A stretch of DNA of 64,000 bases from Owenia fusiformis (taxonomy: Eukaryota > Annelida > Polychaeta > Sabellida > Oweniidae): NCBI GenBank assembly GCA_903813345.2, contig CAIIXF020000005.1, positions 19,099,375-19,163,374 of the forward strand. Direction: 5' to 3'. The notes beneath the pieces were generated by a model. The model saw only the letters and a list, made by a program, of their open reading frames with translations, was not told where the DNA came from and did no database searches. The translations under genes were made by a program, and so were the position numbers. Shown piece after piece: positions 23,701 through 38,700 of this stretch (position 1 is its first letter; each line of letters begins with the position of its first letter).

Positions 23701-26700
23701 GTTACATTTTGTCCTTCAAAGAATTATACCAACAGGGGATTGTATATTGGGTTTATCCTTCAAGGCAATAATGATATCTTCCCAAGGGACTGATTAAAGA
23801 TATCATATCATCTCAAAAGATAAATCCAGTATACATTCCTTCCAATTCACGGGTAACTAGAGTATCCGCGTATATTGAGTATGACCGGTTCTTAGGCTAC
23901 GAATATGACCTGTTTTGGAAAGTCATGAGAGGCACAGCTGCTTAAAAATGGAAAATAAAGGTTAACTTCTATATTATCCTTTTTGAAATTGTGTTTGTTG
24001 AATATAGTTTATGCTGTATTTAATAGTAATGTAACAAAAAATGTTAAACATGAGCTATTTTAGCAATATAACTGTTCATAATGGAATATCAATCAGAAAA
24101 TACAGATTTCTCGCCTTAGAGCCAAATCATTAATATCACAGTAGAAAAAAACAAATCCCAAACCTTTTTATGGCTAACCTGAACAAGATCTCCAAATCTC
24201 AGTTTATATGATCCCCCGTAGAGTGAGCAAGAGAAGGATTTATCTTTTCCCAGAGGATACGCTTGTGAAATGTCATGGAAACAAGTGTAACACGGCCCAC
24301 TGATTGTTTCACAATCGTATTCTCCAATAATGGGGCACCAGTGACATTCGTATTCTCAAAAATTCAAAGATGTATCATATTTGGACAGAGCAGGCTAAAT
24401 TATTTAAAATATTCATGACTAATTCGTAGATCTAGCTATATGTTATACATAAGATGTGTCATCCTCTTCGGAGTTACGTTGTGTTACACAAAAACTGATC
24501 AAAGATGCTGGAAACTAGGATTTTACGGCTTCAATCTAATATTAATAGGTTTTCTCTTGATTAAGGCCCCTTGTGATATGCCTGGCATTATAAGTATACC
24601 AAGTATCATTCATTGACTAAGTAGGATAAAAAGAAAACGTTCGAAAGTGTTCATAAAAAGCAAGTACTCACCTCGTCTGTTTATAGGAACAGAAATACGG
24701 TCACACTCGTAAGCTTAGAACCGGTCATACTCAATATACGCGGATACTCTAGTATCCTGTGCAATTGGTAGATGAACTTTTTATACCATTGATGATTTTT
24801 AATAATAAAAAAAATTATGTACTGAAGGATAATTGCATTCAATGGTATGTTCTATTGTACAACATTTTCTTCTATATATGTATTATAATGAAAATGAAAT
24901 GCATGTGTTCATTATTTTTATTTCTGGATGTTATACAACTACTGGATGGATATAGTAATACATAAAAATTGGTATAATTGATATTTACCCATTCTCCAAT
25001 TCCATAACAGTACTTCATGTAGCTCCACTTTGTTTTTGCAGGGTGGTTATTGCATTAAATCTCTCTCAGAGGGAGTTGCATTGACATTGCGGGCATTGCT
25101 AGATGACCCGGTGCCCTCTATACCAGCCTTGGGGAAACCATGTGATGCGTGAGTGAACTTATTTGACATTTGTAATAGTGATATCAATAATAATGGCTGA
25201 ATGGAAATGTATAGTGCATTGAAAGTTTCTTCTTTCATTTGATTTTAACAATATGAAAGATTCATCCCAGGGGATCCATCGATAAATCATATTCTAGAAG
25301 ACCAAAATAAATGTGATGTCGGTTGGGGACCCCTTCTCAAAAGAAAAGACCAATAAATGGCTCCTATTGGTAAACATTAATGAACTTTTGTAAAACAAGC
25401 TCACTGACTTAAAATGAATCTGCGCGCAGTTAACAAAAAATGAACCCCCTCTTACATAATGCTACTCCCCTCTGCTCCCCTTCCCCATCCCCTGTTGCAT
25501 CCCATTTATGATGATTTACTGTACAAGTGTGAGTTCATTTTATTTCTAGAATTGTCGAGACAATCCTACAATTGATCACTGAACTACGGCCATTTTGGAA
25601 ATGTCTAGCATTTCAAGATGACCTTGAACCTGGGGAAGCCTCTCAAATACCATCTGGTGGTGAAAGGTATTATTACACTGTTAGAATAATCATTTCTGAG
25701 TTTAAAAATATTTACTATGGTACTACATGTATGATATACATGTAGTGTATTGCAAACATAAACAATTTGGCAATATTAGAGAGGTTAAGCAACACTACTT
25801 TTTACAACGTAAACCTCGAACAGGAAGGTGCACGCAGGTTTTTCTCAGGATGTGACGTCATATTGTTCTACTTATTTCCCAGTTTACGTACATCCAAACG
25901 TGAAAAATCAAAGTCAAGGTAGGTCGTTCCGTAAAGGAATTCTAGTACTTTATCAAGTTCGTTGAGATAAATATGATATTGGTCGAATGCATGAATATGT
26001 TTGACACAAATCTCTGTATATATCGAGATCATTTGTGTCCAAATCTAATCAAATATATCTTGAATATTTAGGCACCCATTTCAAATCTAAAATCTGATGC
26101 AATTACATGCATGGCAATTGCCCACATGTCAACTCATCTTAATTCTACTATACATATTGTGGCACCAAAGTAATAAAAAAACTATGAATGCTTTAAAGAC
26201 ATTAAAGATATTATTGCGTCCTGTTGTATTTTGTAAGATTCAAGATGTCATAGAACACTGCCAGGCTGTGAAACATCTCCTTTGATAAACATTTTCATCA
26301 ATTTGTCAATAAAATAATATTTAAACTTTTAAAGTAGATAATAAAACGAAAGGCCGCTAAGAAAAAGAAAAAAAACTTTTGAGGTTTGCGTTTACGTTAC
26401 ATCTAAAGTGCTCAGCTTAAAACACCTAAATGGGAACCTAGGTTTACGTTTGCAGTTCACGTCATAAAAAATCGTCCTGCTTAACCCCTCTATTTTCACC
26501 TTTGCATTCACTACATCGAAAGGTCTAACAGAAGTCCTTTGTTGCTAAATTCAATCCACATTTATTAGGCCAGAACATGTTGAATTTTCCACTGATGCCA
26601 ACAAACCAGAAATACATGTACTGGAAGATTGCTACCCTATACAAGATAATAAGGTGAAACTGATGCTAGAGTCACGTATAGAGGACCTTATACAGGGAAC

Positions 26701-29700
26701 TGACCTCACAAAGCCAACTAATAGGTATGTAAGATGTGGTCTCCTATACATTATGCACTCAATTATATTACCCCGCATAATGTCAGTTTGAGAAATACTT
26801 AGGATATGGGAGAAGCCATTTGTCCATCCCTCCACCAATCCTACAACTCAAATACCAGTTGACAGATTCGTATCCAACTTGATGATGTCTTGTGTGTGTG
26901 CATAATATCCTAAATGCGAGTAGAAATAATCTTGATTTACATCATTAAAAATTCACAAATTAGTCAAACTGATGTCATATTTGGAATCTGCTTGTAAAAT
27001 TACATCTAGAAATGTGGTTTTGCAGAGTTTATCAACTATAAAAAATTATTTTTCTTTAAAATGTGACTTCTAGGTCGGGGAGATTCCCCATAGACCCCAT
27101 GTAGTAAAACCACAAAAAGTGAAATATCTTTTCTTGTGTTGGGCAGATAATATTTTCTCTTACTGGACATATCTTAATTTGTATATCACTATCACATACT
27201 GTACATAAGGGTAATATGAAAAGTGAACCACTAAAACTGATGAATATACAAGTTTAAAGGAATTTTGTAATACCCTGCCATGTTATTTCCACCGAATCAG
27301 CCACCTGGTGGCGAAACTGGTAACTACCTACTCGCATCTGAGTAATTAGTAAAAATTCTCTCATTAGAACTCAAATACTGACTTGTTGGATTTGGTTTGA
27401 ATATATCCTGTTCTTAGGGCATAGAATTCTTGTTCAAGAAGGATTTTTTAGAATGAAGCTCAATCTGAAATGGCTGCCAGTTTTCAGAATTTTTGTTATA
27501 TGGGCAATTGGGATGTCTGTAATGTTTAACTGAACAATATGTTTTATTTTTCTTTCAGAACATGTTTGGTTTATGATCAGAAGATGATGGCACATAGGAA
27601 TTATACAGATCCGTGAGTAATTTATATCTTTCCATTGGATGTTTTAATCTAAGTATAACCTCATTCAATTAATAATTTGGTAAGAGGAGGGAATAATCCC
27701 CAACATACCTTGATCCTATCTACATGTACATGTACTGGTAGGCCAATGAAAAACTGGGTCACTCTAACATGTAGATAAAGCATGTATGATTGGTACATAC
27801 ATGCATTCCACCTTCTTACATTTGCTGCAAAAAAATAAAACTCTTCTTCATTCAATCATTTATTTATCTTTAACAGTATTAATTTATGTGAACATATATT
27901 TAACTTTTAAGGAGCCATCCAGAAAGACCAGAAAGAATTTCCCGTATTTACTCAAAACACAAAGAATATGGACTTCTAGACAGATGTAAATTATTAAAGG
28001 TTTGTACTATTCCATCTTTTATTCAGTTGTATGCATAAATTTCTTCTCTCTAACATGTGAAAGGGTCAGACATACCTTTAGGTTTTTGAATAATTTTTTT
28101 CATTACATACATGTACATGAAATTTTCCATTTCAAAACAACTTTGGAAGTTCTTTGCAATGGTTCAAATCACTTAAGTCTTGAGACATCCTGCAGGCCCT
28201 TAGCCAAGGAAAGGTTTGGAAGTTCTTTGCAATGGTTCAAACCACTCAAGTCTGAGACATTCTGCAGGCCCTTAGCCAAGGAAGGGTTTGGAAGTTCTTT
28301 GCAATGGTTCAAACCACTCAAGTCTGAGACATTCTGCAGGCCCTTAGCCAAGGAAGGGTTTGGAAGTTCTTTGCAATGATTCAAACCACTCTTCTGCTGG
28401 CCCTTAGCCAAGGAAGGGTTTAGTAGTTCTTTGCAATGGAACAAACCACTCTTCTGATGGCCCTTAGCCACTGAGCGTTGGGGGTTCAAAAATCAAATCA
28501 AAATCATGCTGTTTTTCACCATCCTGGGCACTTTTCAAGTGATTTTGGCCATTTTTGGGCAAATGTTGCCAAATGTGAACCCCCTAGAATCTTTTAAAAA
28601 GTGAACCCCCTCCCCATTGGGAAAACCTGGCTATGGGCCTGATCTGTTTATATGACCCCTTAGAGGATGCTTTTATAGTTGATGAAACTGAAATTAAGTA
28701 TATTAAATATAAAACAAACTATATCAATGTTTATAACAATATTTTGTTATTAAGTTTTAAGTAGGGAGGGATGCAAATGTCAGAGGCATGAATAAATTAT
28801 AACATCAGTGAGTATATTAAGTTATTTTTGATATATTGGCAGCTTCATTTATGAGAGATATCACTTGAGTTAATCACTGTAAAGCTTATGAGTTGAAAGT
28901 GTGGAAATAAGTAGAGATAAGTGCTGATAAAGTATTTAATAAATTATTTTATTTCCCTAAAAACATGATTGAAATAAGACAAAGCCTTATGTGTCAAAAC
29001 ATAAAGGATTCATGTTTTGAGCCTTTTGATGATCAATAAACAATCTTGACTATAGACTCTAATACAGATAATGTTTTTAGCTCAAAATATCTAAAATCTG
29101 TAATGAATTCCATATATTTATGCATAGCAATTCAATTAAAATGAGATGCTGTTGCGAATGCGTTTTAGCTATAACCCATTGTGTGAAACCTCTTTAATGT
29201 GTTTCATTAATTAAATGATATCTTAATAGACATTACTGGTCCCTTCCTAATAAACTTATATGTACATGTACAAAGAAAATAAAACAAAAATAGGTGTGAT
29301 TGTCTGGCAAAAGCATGATATACATGTAAGTATATGAATAATATTCATAATATTTACTCATAAATGAAAATACTGTATAATACATATCGTACATATATAT
29401 TTAGGTCTCATATAAGTGATATGCATGCTATTTATATGTGTAAACAGTACTATTCTCATGAAAATGTGAAAACTTTTAAGTGAATTACGTACTTGTAATC
29501 ATAATCATGAAAATTACAAATATGAAAATACAAATAATCTAATCATACATATTAACCATACCTGTGCATATGTATATAGTACATTCATCCATTTACAATT
29601 TTACATAGTCACACAAAACATCAATTCATCATATTATATACACAAAACCATGTAGTGCTAAAAGTACATTGTCCATCCATAAGCATCACCATTCACCACC

Positions 29701-32700
29701 TAATATATGAACGCATACTGGTTACATTTACATATCTGATTGGCTATAATATTATTATCCCCTTGTTTCTAGCGTTTGATCCAATTCATGGATTTTGTCC
29801 AAACATAAGGTTATTTGGTTCATCCATCATACATAGCTTTAGCTTCTTCCAGAACAGACTCTGGGCCCGTGCATTCTCTTTGTCCCATTCTATATATGTC
29901 ATGTGTTTCATTAGAAGTCTGATTTTACGTGGTAGTTTCTTTTTCGGTATTGCCTCAAGGAATATAAGCACAACAAGGTTTCTCTTTTCGTCGAATTGTC
30001 TCAAGTTGGCCATCTCTAGCTCAAAACCACACCATTGGCTCTTGATAAATTTTTCTGTTATGACAAAAATCAGTTTCCGACTTTGTTGTATGGAATCTAT
30101 GATATTGTCAGCGATGTACTTTCCAGGTATGAAGTCACGTCCATCAAAACAGATTTTGAAATTCACGTCATCTTGGGATTGTTCCATATTTGGTAACATG
30201 TAGTCGATGACCCATTTCTGGCTTTCACCGTTATATGACACAAATCCATCATACTGGTATCTGCCCCCAATGGTGTCATTTAGCTCTGTGTAGCCATTAC
30301 GACGTCGCCTCGATCTACGCAGAATCCACCAGTATTTGATATCCCATCGAAAATATGTCAATAGAATCCCAAGAATCAAACAGATCGTAACAATTAGGGC
30401 TACTAGGATAATCCACATGTTATCACATTCTATCCACGAGATTTCAAATGAGATAATACTCGATTTATTCATTGCTGAAGGTATCACACATTTTTGATCA
30501 TAGCCATGGACAATATATTTTCTGTGTTGCATCCAGTCTCTAAACTTTCTCAGTTTACAGTTACATAGGAAAGAGTTTTGGCTTATGTTTAGCATACTCA
30601 GATGTTGTAAATGTACAAATGCTAATCCACTAATGTATTTTATGGAATTAATTTGAAGATGCAAACTTTTTATATTTAGATTTCTCCGAAGATATCTTTT
30701 TGAAAAGTATGTTAACCGATTGTCTTCCAGATGTAGCTCAGTTAGTGCCGTCAATGATTCAAACATGTGCTTTGGCAGTTCAATGAGACTGTTCCCTGAT
30801 AAGTCCAGAATTTCAACTGATGCAAAAAGTTTGAATAATTCGAGTAAAGCACTATGATAGTCCTGTAACTTATTGTAAGAAAGGTTCACATTTTTAAGGC
30901 TTTTTAAGCCCGAATAACTGAACTTAACATGTTCATTCATTAGAATTGCGGTATTATGACTCAAATCAAGGTTCTGCAGATATGACATGTTAGTCAAAGC
31001 AACATCTCCCAAGTCAAAGTCCCCTTCTTCTTGGTGTTCGGAATTGACATTGCGCATATTAAATGTTGTAAGGTTTGGCATTATTTTGTAGTAATTCACT
31101 CGTTCTTTGACCAAGGGATGATTGTTTTGCGACATGTCAAATACTTTTAACGTTTCCAATGGACTGATCTCTTTTACTCTGTCTTGAAAGTGATTGTCAC
31201 TTATGTTTAAATATTCCAACTTTTGGGAGTTGTTGAAAATAATAGAAATTGTATTTGTTTTCAAAAGTGCGTTGGAATGGAATGATAAATATTTCACATT
31301 TTTCATTTCGTTACTTGCTTCAAAAAATGCAAAATAAGGGCTATCGTTGATTGTTAATGATTCTAGATTTTTCAGATGTTTCAGAGTATTATTTGGCCAT
31401 GTTTCCCAAAAATTGCAACTGAGATTTAGTCGTTGAACATGGCTCAACTTTTCAAAACTCTCTGGTTTCACTGACTTCATTGAGCAGTTTGCCGCTGTTA
31501 GTATTTTTATGTTTTTTCCAGTTATACTGTTTGCAATACTTTCTAAACCATCTGCACCTAGATCATTGTCACTAATGTCCAACTCATTTAGTTCATTTAA
31601 ACCACTAAATGTGTCTATTGCCAGTTTTCGTATTTGTATGTCTCTTAGGAATAAAGACACATTTTTGATATCTTTGAAGCCTGTAAACGTTCCAGGGAGT
31701 ATGTTCTTTATAGGATTATGAGACAAGGAAATTTTTAGTTTATTTTTAATCAATTTGGTCGATGAAAAGTTGATATTTCTGATATTATTTTTTATCAGGC
31801 TAAGTTCATTGAGATGCTTCAAGTTAAATCCTGCATTTAATACACTGGTCAGGTTATTGTGTTCTATGTGCAAAAGTTCAATATTTGGCATTCTCTCAAA
31901 CGCATCAATGTTCACATGCGTTACATTTGAAGCATTAATGTAGACTTTGACTAACCTAACCAAGGGTTCATAGTTGTAGCTCTTGATAGTTGGCATCAGA
32001 GAATCACAAATCTCCAACTCTCTTACATGTGGGTTTATTTTTGGCAGTCCATCAGTTAGATTCATATTATTGCAGCGTACTGTACAGTCCTCATTGCTAG
32101 TACCCTTGCAACCACTTTCAAGGCATTGTTTTGCTTCACCAATGTCTCCATCTGAACATCCACTGGCCCAAAGAATGACCACGAGTCTCAAAAATATTTT
32201 TACTGGCATTATTTTGTTTTTTGACAGCATACAGTGTTGTACATGTTTCATCTGTCATTAGGTTGTACTTGACAAATTTGTTTGCATTCAAATCCAGCTA
32301 GATGTTTTTAATAGCATACAGAATTAACGTTGAATGCATTAATCTTTAACTATTTAATATCACACAATTTAAGTGCTATATTGTAACCATCTCGATTATC
32401 TATGACTCTGCATATAAGCATAGCCGTCTAATCTGTTCTACTATGTACTTAATATCATATTTTACTGGACACATGACCTGCAAATATGGTGCAATATTTT
32501 ACCTTCTACATTTTGGTTTATATAAATAATTTGCTTTCTTTTAATTTAATACAAATATAACATATTTTACAGTAAGAGTAATTGAATACAGTCTGAGTCT
32601 CTTAAATAGAGTAGAGTCTAAATCACGATTTTGGAACATGACTTGATAGGAGGAAGTCCTTAGAAAAATACTATTTTACTTTTATGATTTCATTGGTTAC

Positions 32701-35700
32701 ATATCTACAAGGAAGTAAAATACTTATTTTTTGAGTTTAGGTGAAGTGGTTTCTCCCTCTTGTTCAATTCAAATATATTACAATATAACAATCCCACAGT
32801 TGATGCAACTTTGGCCCACAATGCAACTTTGGCCCAGATAATTGAAAAAATTCATACAGTGTTGTTAGGAAGGTTAAATAATCTACCAAGACAAGCAGGG
32901 AATGAAAACTGTTAACTAAAAGTCAATTTAAGTGAGGGAGTAAAAAACCTGCATTTTTCCTTCTTTCCAATTTTCCGTGACACCTTCCATGAAGAGAGAA
33001 ACCCCATAGAGTAGTCAGTCGCGTTCACCCTGCTCTCTTAATTGATAAGATAAAATTGAATTAATGGATGTCAGTTGACGGATTTAGTTGAAAGGATGGG
33101 TATCAATATGGTGAACTTTTTGAAAACATGTTTCTCTTAAACCAGTCATCAAAAAATTCTGAAAATTTTACATATTGTCAATTTAATAGTCATCTTTTGA
33201 ATCGTAACAATATAATTTGAAATAAATGTAGTTACTTTTCTCTAAACTGTTTTAGAAAACACATCAGACACTTCTTTTGTTCTTGGTATCATATGTTCAG
33301 AATGAAATGAAACATCTATCCGAACCTCATTGGAACAAAATGACATAAGCACAATGTGTTTAGGCCTCTCAATATTGTAATTTTACAAAGGAAAGTTTGG
33401 TTGATTTTAAAAAAGTATCTTGTTAATGAAATAAAAGGTTTATCTTAATTTTTATCTATTTGTTAAATACTTTTTTGAATACTTTTTGTTAAATCAACCA
33501 AAATTTCCTTTGTATAACTATACTATTGAGAGGCCTAAGAAAATGTTGTATTATACATGTAATGCTATTTTGTTCCAACAAGCTTCGGAAAGGTATTTTA
33601 TTTCATTCTCAAGAATTGGTAAAGAGGAACAAAAAACCATTGCACTAAAAACAAAAAATGTTAACAAAAACAGTTATATAAATATATTTTTTCAATAATT
33701 GGTTTAAGAGAAAAACATTGTTGAATTCAGTTCACCATATCGATACCAATCCTTTAATGGACTTATGTCTTGTGCCATTATTTTCAATATGGCTGCTCAA
33801 CAATATATTAATGGCATTTGTTAACCATTTGCAATATTACTTGTTAACAGGATAAGATTTTGTTTTGTGTTAATGTCACTTTTATTATTCTTTTAGTCTC
33901 GAGTTGCCAAAGAAGAAGAGTTAGCTTTACTGCATGAGTGAGTACAACATCGATTTAATTCCATTTAGATTCAATCATTTAACCATTCACCTTATATGAG
34001 GTTATAAGATATATGATGGAGTAAGAAATGTATTGTTGTATTTTAATGCATTTTGTATGTAATTGTTACTGTAAAATAGTCTTGCTTCAAGACCCTGGAC
34101 TATCTACTCTAAAAAACTGTAAAATTAAGGATTGTCAATTAAAAATCTTTACTATTACAATTTGGCATTTGGTTTTCAATGATAGCTCCTCCTTTCATAG
34201 TTTCAAATGTTCCCACAGAGAAATTTGAAACCATGATTCATTTCATTAAACATTTATTGGTTGTGCTAACATATTCTTCAAAATTCAGCAGTTATAATGT
34301 TTATCTATGAAATTATGAATAGCTTTTGCATTGTCAAAAAAGTGTCATTTATGATTTCATTTCATGAATGATTCCCTGAAATAAAAACAGTAAAAATTAA
34401 GAGATACAATGCCACATGGAAATTCTCTGTTGTTTATTTGAACTTAAAGCAACAAGCGACTGTGGACCAAGATGTATATTTTCATCAGGATAAATCTCAT
34501 ATCCAAAACCTTATATATGACACGTGTATTTTTGATATTTAGCCCTGACTACATATCTAAGATCAAAGAAACCAGCACTACAAAGCCACGAGATCTACGA
34601 GACATACAATACAACTTCAACTCCATATTCCTTAGTCAGGTTAGTTTTGTAGAGTACAGTAAAACCTATCTAATCTAAGCACAAGTGGGGCTCTGCTAAA
34701 AGTGTTCATATAGGCAGGTGCACATTTTTTAACATGGTAATCTATGGCAGATTAAATAAAAATGAGATCCAAAAAGCATCCACATTTAGAAGAGATGTTC
34801 AGATATAATACAGGTTTTACTGTACTATGATCTATGTATTTTATAGAAATATTAAAAACATCGAAGTCAGCTTATCTAGCTACATGTGCATATGTACAGT
34901 ATGTATGGACTTAGAATCATCTAAAAAACATAAATATTAGAGATATGAATGACCAGAGAGATGAATTTACACAGAAACATAAATATTTCATTACTATAAT
35001 TTTGATCATTCTCATTGTCCAGTTGGCCAAGTTTCTTTCAATATACATGTATGTATGTACATATGTAATTTGTATATATAAAGTCTATAATTCTTCATTG
35101 AATCTCAATATCATGCACCAATAAATCAGTTCTAATATTATGCCATGCAGTGATTTGATTGGTCACTTTTTGTTTCAGGAATCATGGGATTGTGCCATCC
35201 TTGCAACTGGATGTTTCCTGAATGTTATAGATGATGTCATGTCAGGACAATCACAGAATGGTGTTGCTATTATCAGGTAAGATGTCTAAGTAAAAGCTGT
35301 ACTGAATTTTATGTCACCACCAAAAGTGGTGACATATTGTTATTGTCTCCAACTTTTTTGGGGGATATTGTTTGGCAGTTGGTGGTTGGTGTCTCTAACA
35401 AATGGCAGGTGGTGTGACATTTTGTATGTTAATGCCTTATAGCTTGTAAAATATGAGGTGTCTTAGTCCATATACTGTGCATTAAATCTTTGGCATCATA
35501 CACCTTATTTGGGGAGGGACTTGATATTGTTAGCCCCTCTTGTAGTTATTATGCAATAAATCTCTGATTAGAGTTTTATTCACAAAGTACTAATCAGGAT
35601 CCCCTTCAAAGAGGCAGTATCTGAAAGGAGTACAATTACAGTACAGCCCTTGATATTTTTGCATTAGAAGATGTAAAATACATTCAACTATCAGATACCG

Positions 35701-38700
35701 ACTCTATCGAATGGAGCCAGAGAAGTTTTTACCCAAAACCTGAAGGAGCTGCCTAGTTTTAATTATAACAACTTTGCCACTTTAAAAAAGGCTAGTAAAA
35801 TCAAGATTATGCTTTTTGGAGATTGTAAATTTCAGATGAATGTAACAAAGAAATTACCAATTTATCAGCAAATCTTATTGACAAAATCATCTGATTATTT
35901 ATAAAAAATTCATGATAATAAGGACAAAGTTCAACCCATCTTTCATCAATCATTATCATTCATTCCTTACATTTCCCATAAGGACCATGTAACACTTACA
36001 AAAGACAGGACACATGTTTTGAGAACCGTTATAAATATATGTTAATTTTGCAAATTTTATATAAGGGAGGCCAATAATGTAATGTTTTACCTAGGCCTTC
36101 CTAGTATGTTAACAAGTGTAAAATCTTATTGCAAATAAATAAAACTTAACCGTAAAAAAAAAAATACCGACTCCTACATTTACAGTGTCAAATTTAGATC
36201 ATTAACTTAATGGTTGAAAAGAAATTAAAACACCCACTCTGAATCTGATTGGCTGCCTGGGTTCAAGTCACGTGACGATGCTTGTGTCAGGTGACAGGAA
36301 TTTTCTTCAGGCAGAAAGCTCAAATTGTGTTCAATTCTGACAGTTAGTCGTTCTGTTGATTTTCTCAATATATTGACAATAATGGTGCCCACGGTGTTGA
36401 TCCCAAGAAATATCTAATGTATGTAAGATATATAAGCAATTATAGTGGAAGATCACTGATTGACCAGGAAAGAAACCTAAGAGACACTGCATTTTTAAGG
36501 TGGTTAACTCGTGAGCAAGTAATTTACAGTGCACTTAAGAGTATACAGCATGTAATGGTTTTATTTTATTCCATCAAATTCAACATATAACACTCATTAA
36601 CTACTGCACCAGTGGTACTCTTCAACATATAACTGTAGCTGGCAAATTAAAATTGCATGATGTAATTTTGGCAACAGTCTGTTCCATTTTAATTTACCTA
36701 AGATAATGATTAATTACCACAAGGTAGTTTACTGCATTGTTATAACAGTTATTATTCACAAAAATGTGTTCATGTGTGTATCAACCTCTTGACTTAATGC
36801 ATGTACATGAACTTTCAATGGGATTAGCTATGTCCTAGCATTGTTGTCCTTATGTTCATCATCATATCTGATCTGTAATAGAGGTGTAGTGGGTGGGGGT
36901 ATGTCCTGCATAGTAAGCAAGTAACATAACCCAAATATGAATCCCATACAAACCTCTTGTAGGTGAAATACCCCACTATACAGTATCGCCAATAAAATGA
37001 TGCTTAATGTGAGGCTATATATATGTATTGGTTCTAGTTTCCAGTCTGTGCCTTCCGGTTCTTTTGTTTTTGGCTTATCTTTATCCCTCATTGTTTTCCA
37101 GAATCGAACTATTTCATCCTCTAAGGTCTTTGTTTCAGCTTCCAGGTTGGCTTTAGGGACATTTAGTAATTCACATTTAATTTCTGTGTCAACTAATGCT
37201 TCATTGTTGGTAATGTTTTGTTGCTGTACATTGTTCAGGTCCTCATCATTTGAACCATCTAGCATCATAACTTGGTAATGTATTTCACTCTCTGCTGTTT
37301 CGTGAAGAGTGATATTGATGATGTTTTTGAGAATGGTTTCTTGAAACTTTGCTTGTCCCTGAATGCTGGTGCGAGTTTGAGTGAGGTATGGCATTGTAGT
37401 TTGAATATTTCTACTCAAGTGACCTAAAGGTTCATAAAAATGACAGATTGGTTGTAGGGTATCGACAAGTGTTTGCAACAGGATTCTTAACACAGCTATG
37501 TATTTTAGAGTTGGTGTTATTTGAGATGTTACACTTTTCAAATTCAGGTTATCAAAGATCCTCATGATGTATACTTCATACTCTGTGATATCATTCTGCT
37601 TTAGATTCTTCACAGCTTTGTTAATTTCTTGTGTGAGATCCCACAAACTCACACAGGGTTTTATTTGGTGTAGTCTTTGAGTATGATTTATGAAGTCTGC
37701 AGCTATCATCTCTAGTTCAGGGGAAATATGGTTGGCTCTGAGTCTATCAAATGCTGGATCTTTTTCAATTTTGAGATATTCTGTTGAAAGGTAAATCAAC
37801 ACTAAATGGAGTTTTTCGATTATAATTTCACAGAATTTATTAAGGTCATGGTACATATCTTTCATTGATTTCTTGAGTTGGTCGTATTTAGCGAGACGGG
37901 AACTTATTGCATCAAGCAGGTGATTGGCCTTCTGATATTGGGCACATGAGAATCTATGAAATCTATGAGTGATGTCCTTACAACAAAAAACACATAAGAT
38001 TTCTCTGCAGTCTTCACAATACAAATCCAGTTTCTCTAGGTAGTGTCTTGTGCATGTGTTGTTGCTTTGTTTGTAGATTTTTGCATGTACAAGGTCATGC
38101 CCTTGATGGAGGATTATTTGACATTTTTTACAGACAGGAGTTGAACATGTGTTGCACCATTGTTTGTTCAATCCAGTTTTTCCGACATTTGAATTACAAT
38201 ATTTGCAATGATCTGTATTGACTGCTGCAATTCTAAATCGCCTTTGTATGGCGTTAGTACCTTGAGCTACTATTGGTCGCTTTATCTCATTTGTCATAGT
38301 ACCAATGTGACTTGTCTCTGGTAAAGGAGCTGTTGTGTGTACAGATCAGGATTTTGGATGTAAAATTTCAATTTCTCATTAATCAAATCCAACATTTGAC
38401 GAGCCAGAAAGATTTCTGGAAAGTCTTTACTTCCATGTGGAACTCTACATGTAGTTGATGTCTCTACTCCACATATTGGGCATTTAACAGAGCCGAAGCT
38501 ATGACTTTTCTCCTGGTGTTTCTGCAAGCAGCCGAGACAAATCATGTGCCCACATTTTAAAACCTTTGGTGTTACACAGCTTTACTCCTTGAGGCAAATT
38601 GGGCAGCTGAGTTCCACGCGCAGTTGGTCTATAATACAAAAATTCAAATCATTCAAATGGACTTCTGTTGTCAACAGTACTCTGAATATATTTGTGTTTC

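Noticed and set aside
28143-28468. CRISPR-like array
   Set aside because: Units are contiguous without unique spacers, and the context is an animal intron.
28002-28489. Repetitive frames on both strands
   Set aside because: By-products of the 72-bp tandem array; period divisible by three.
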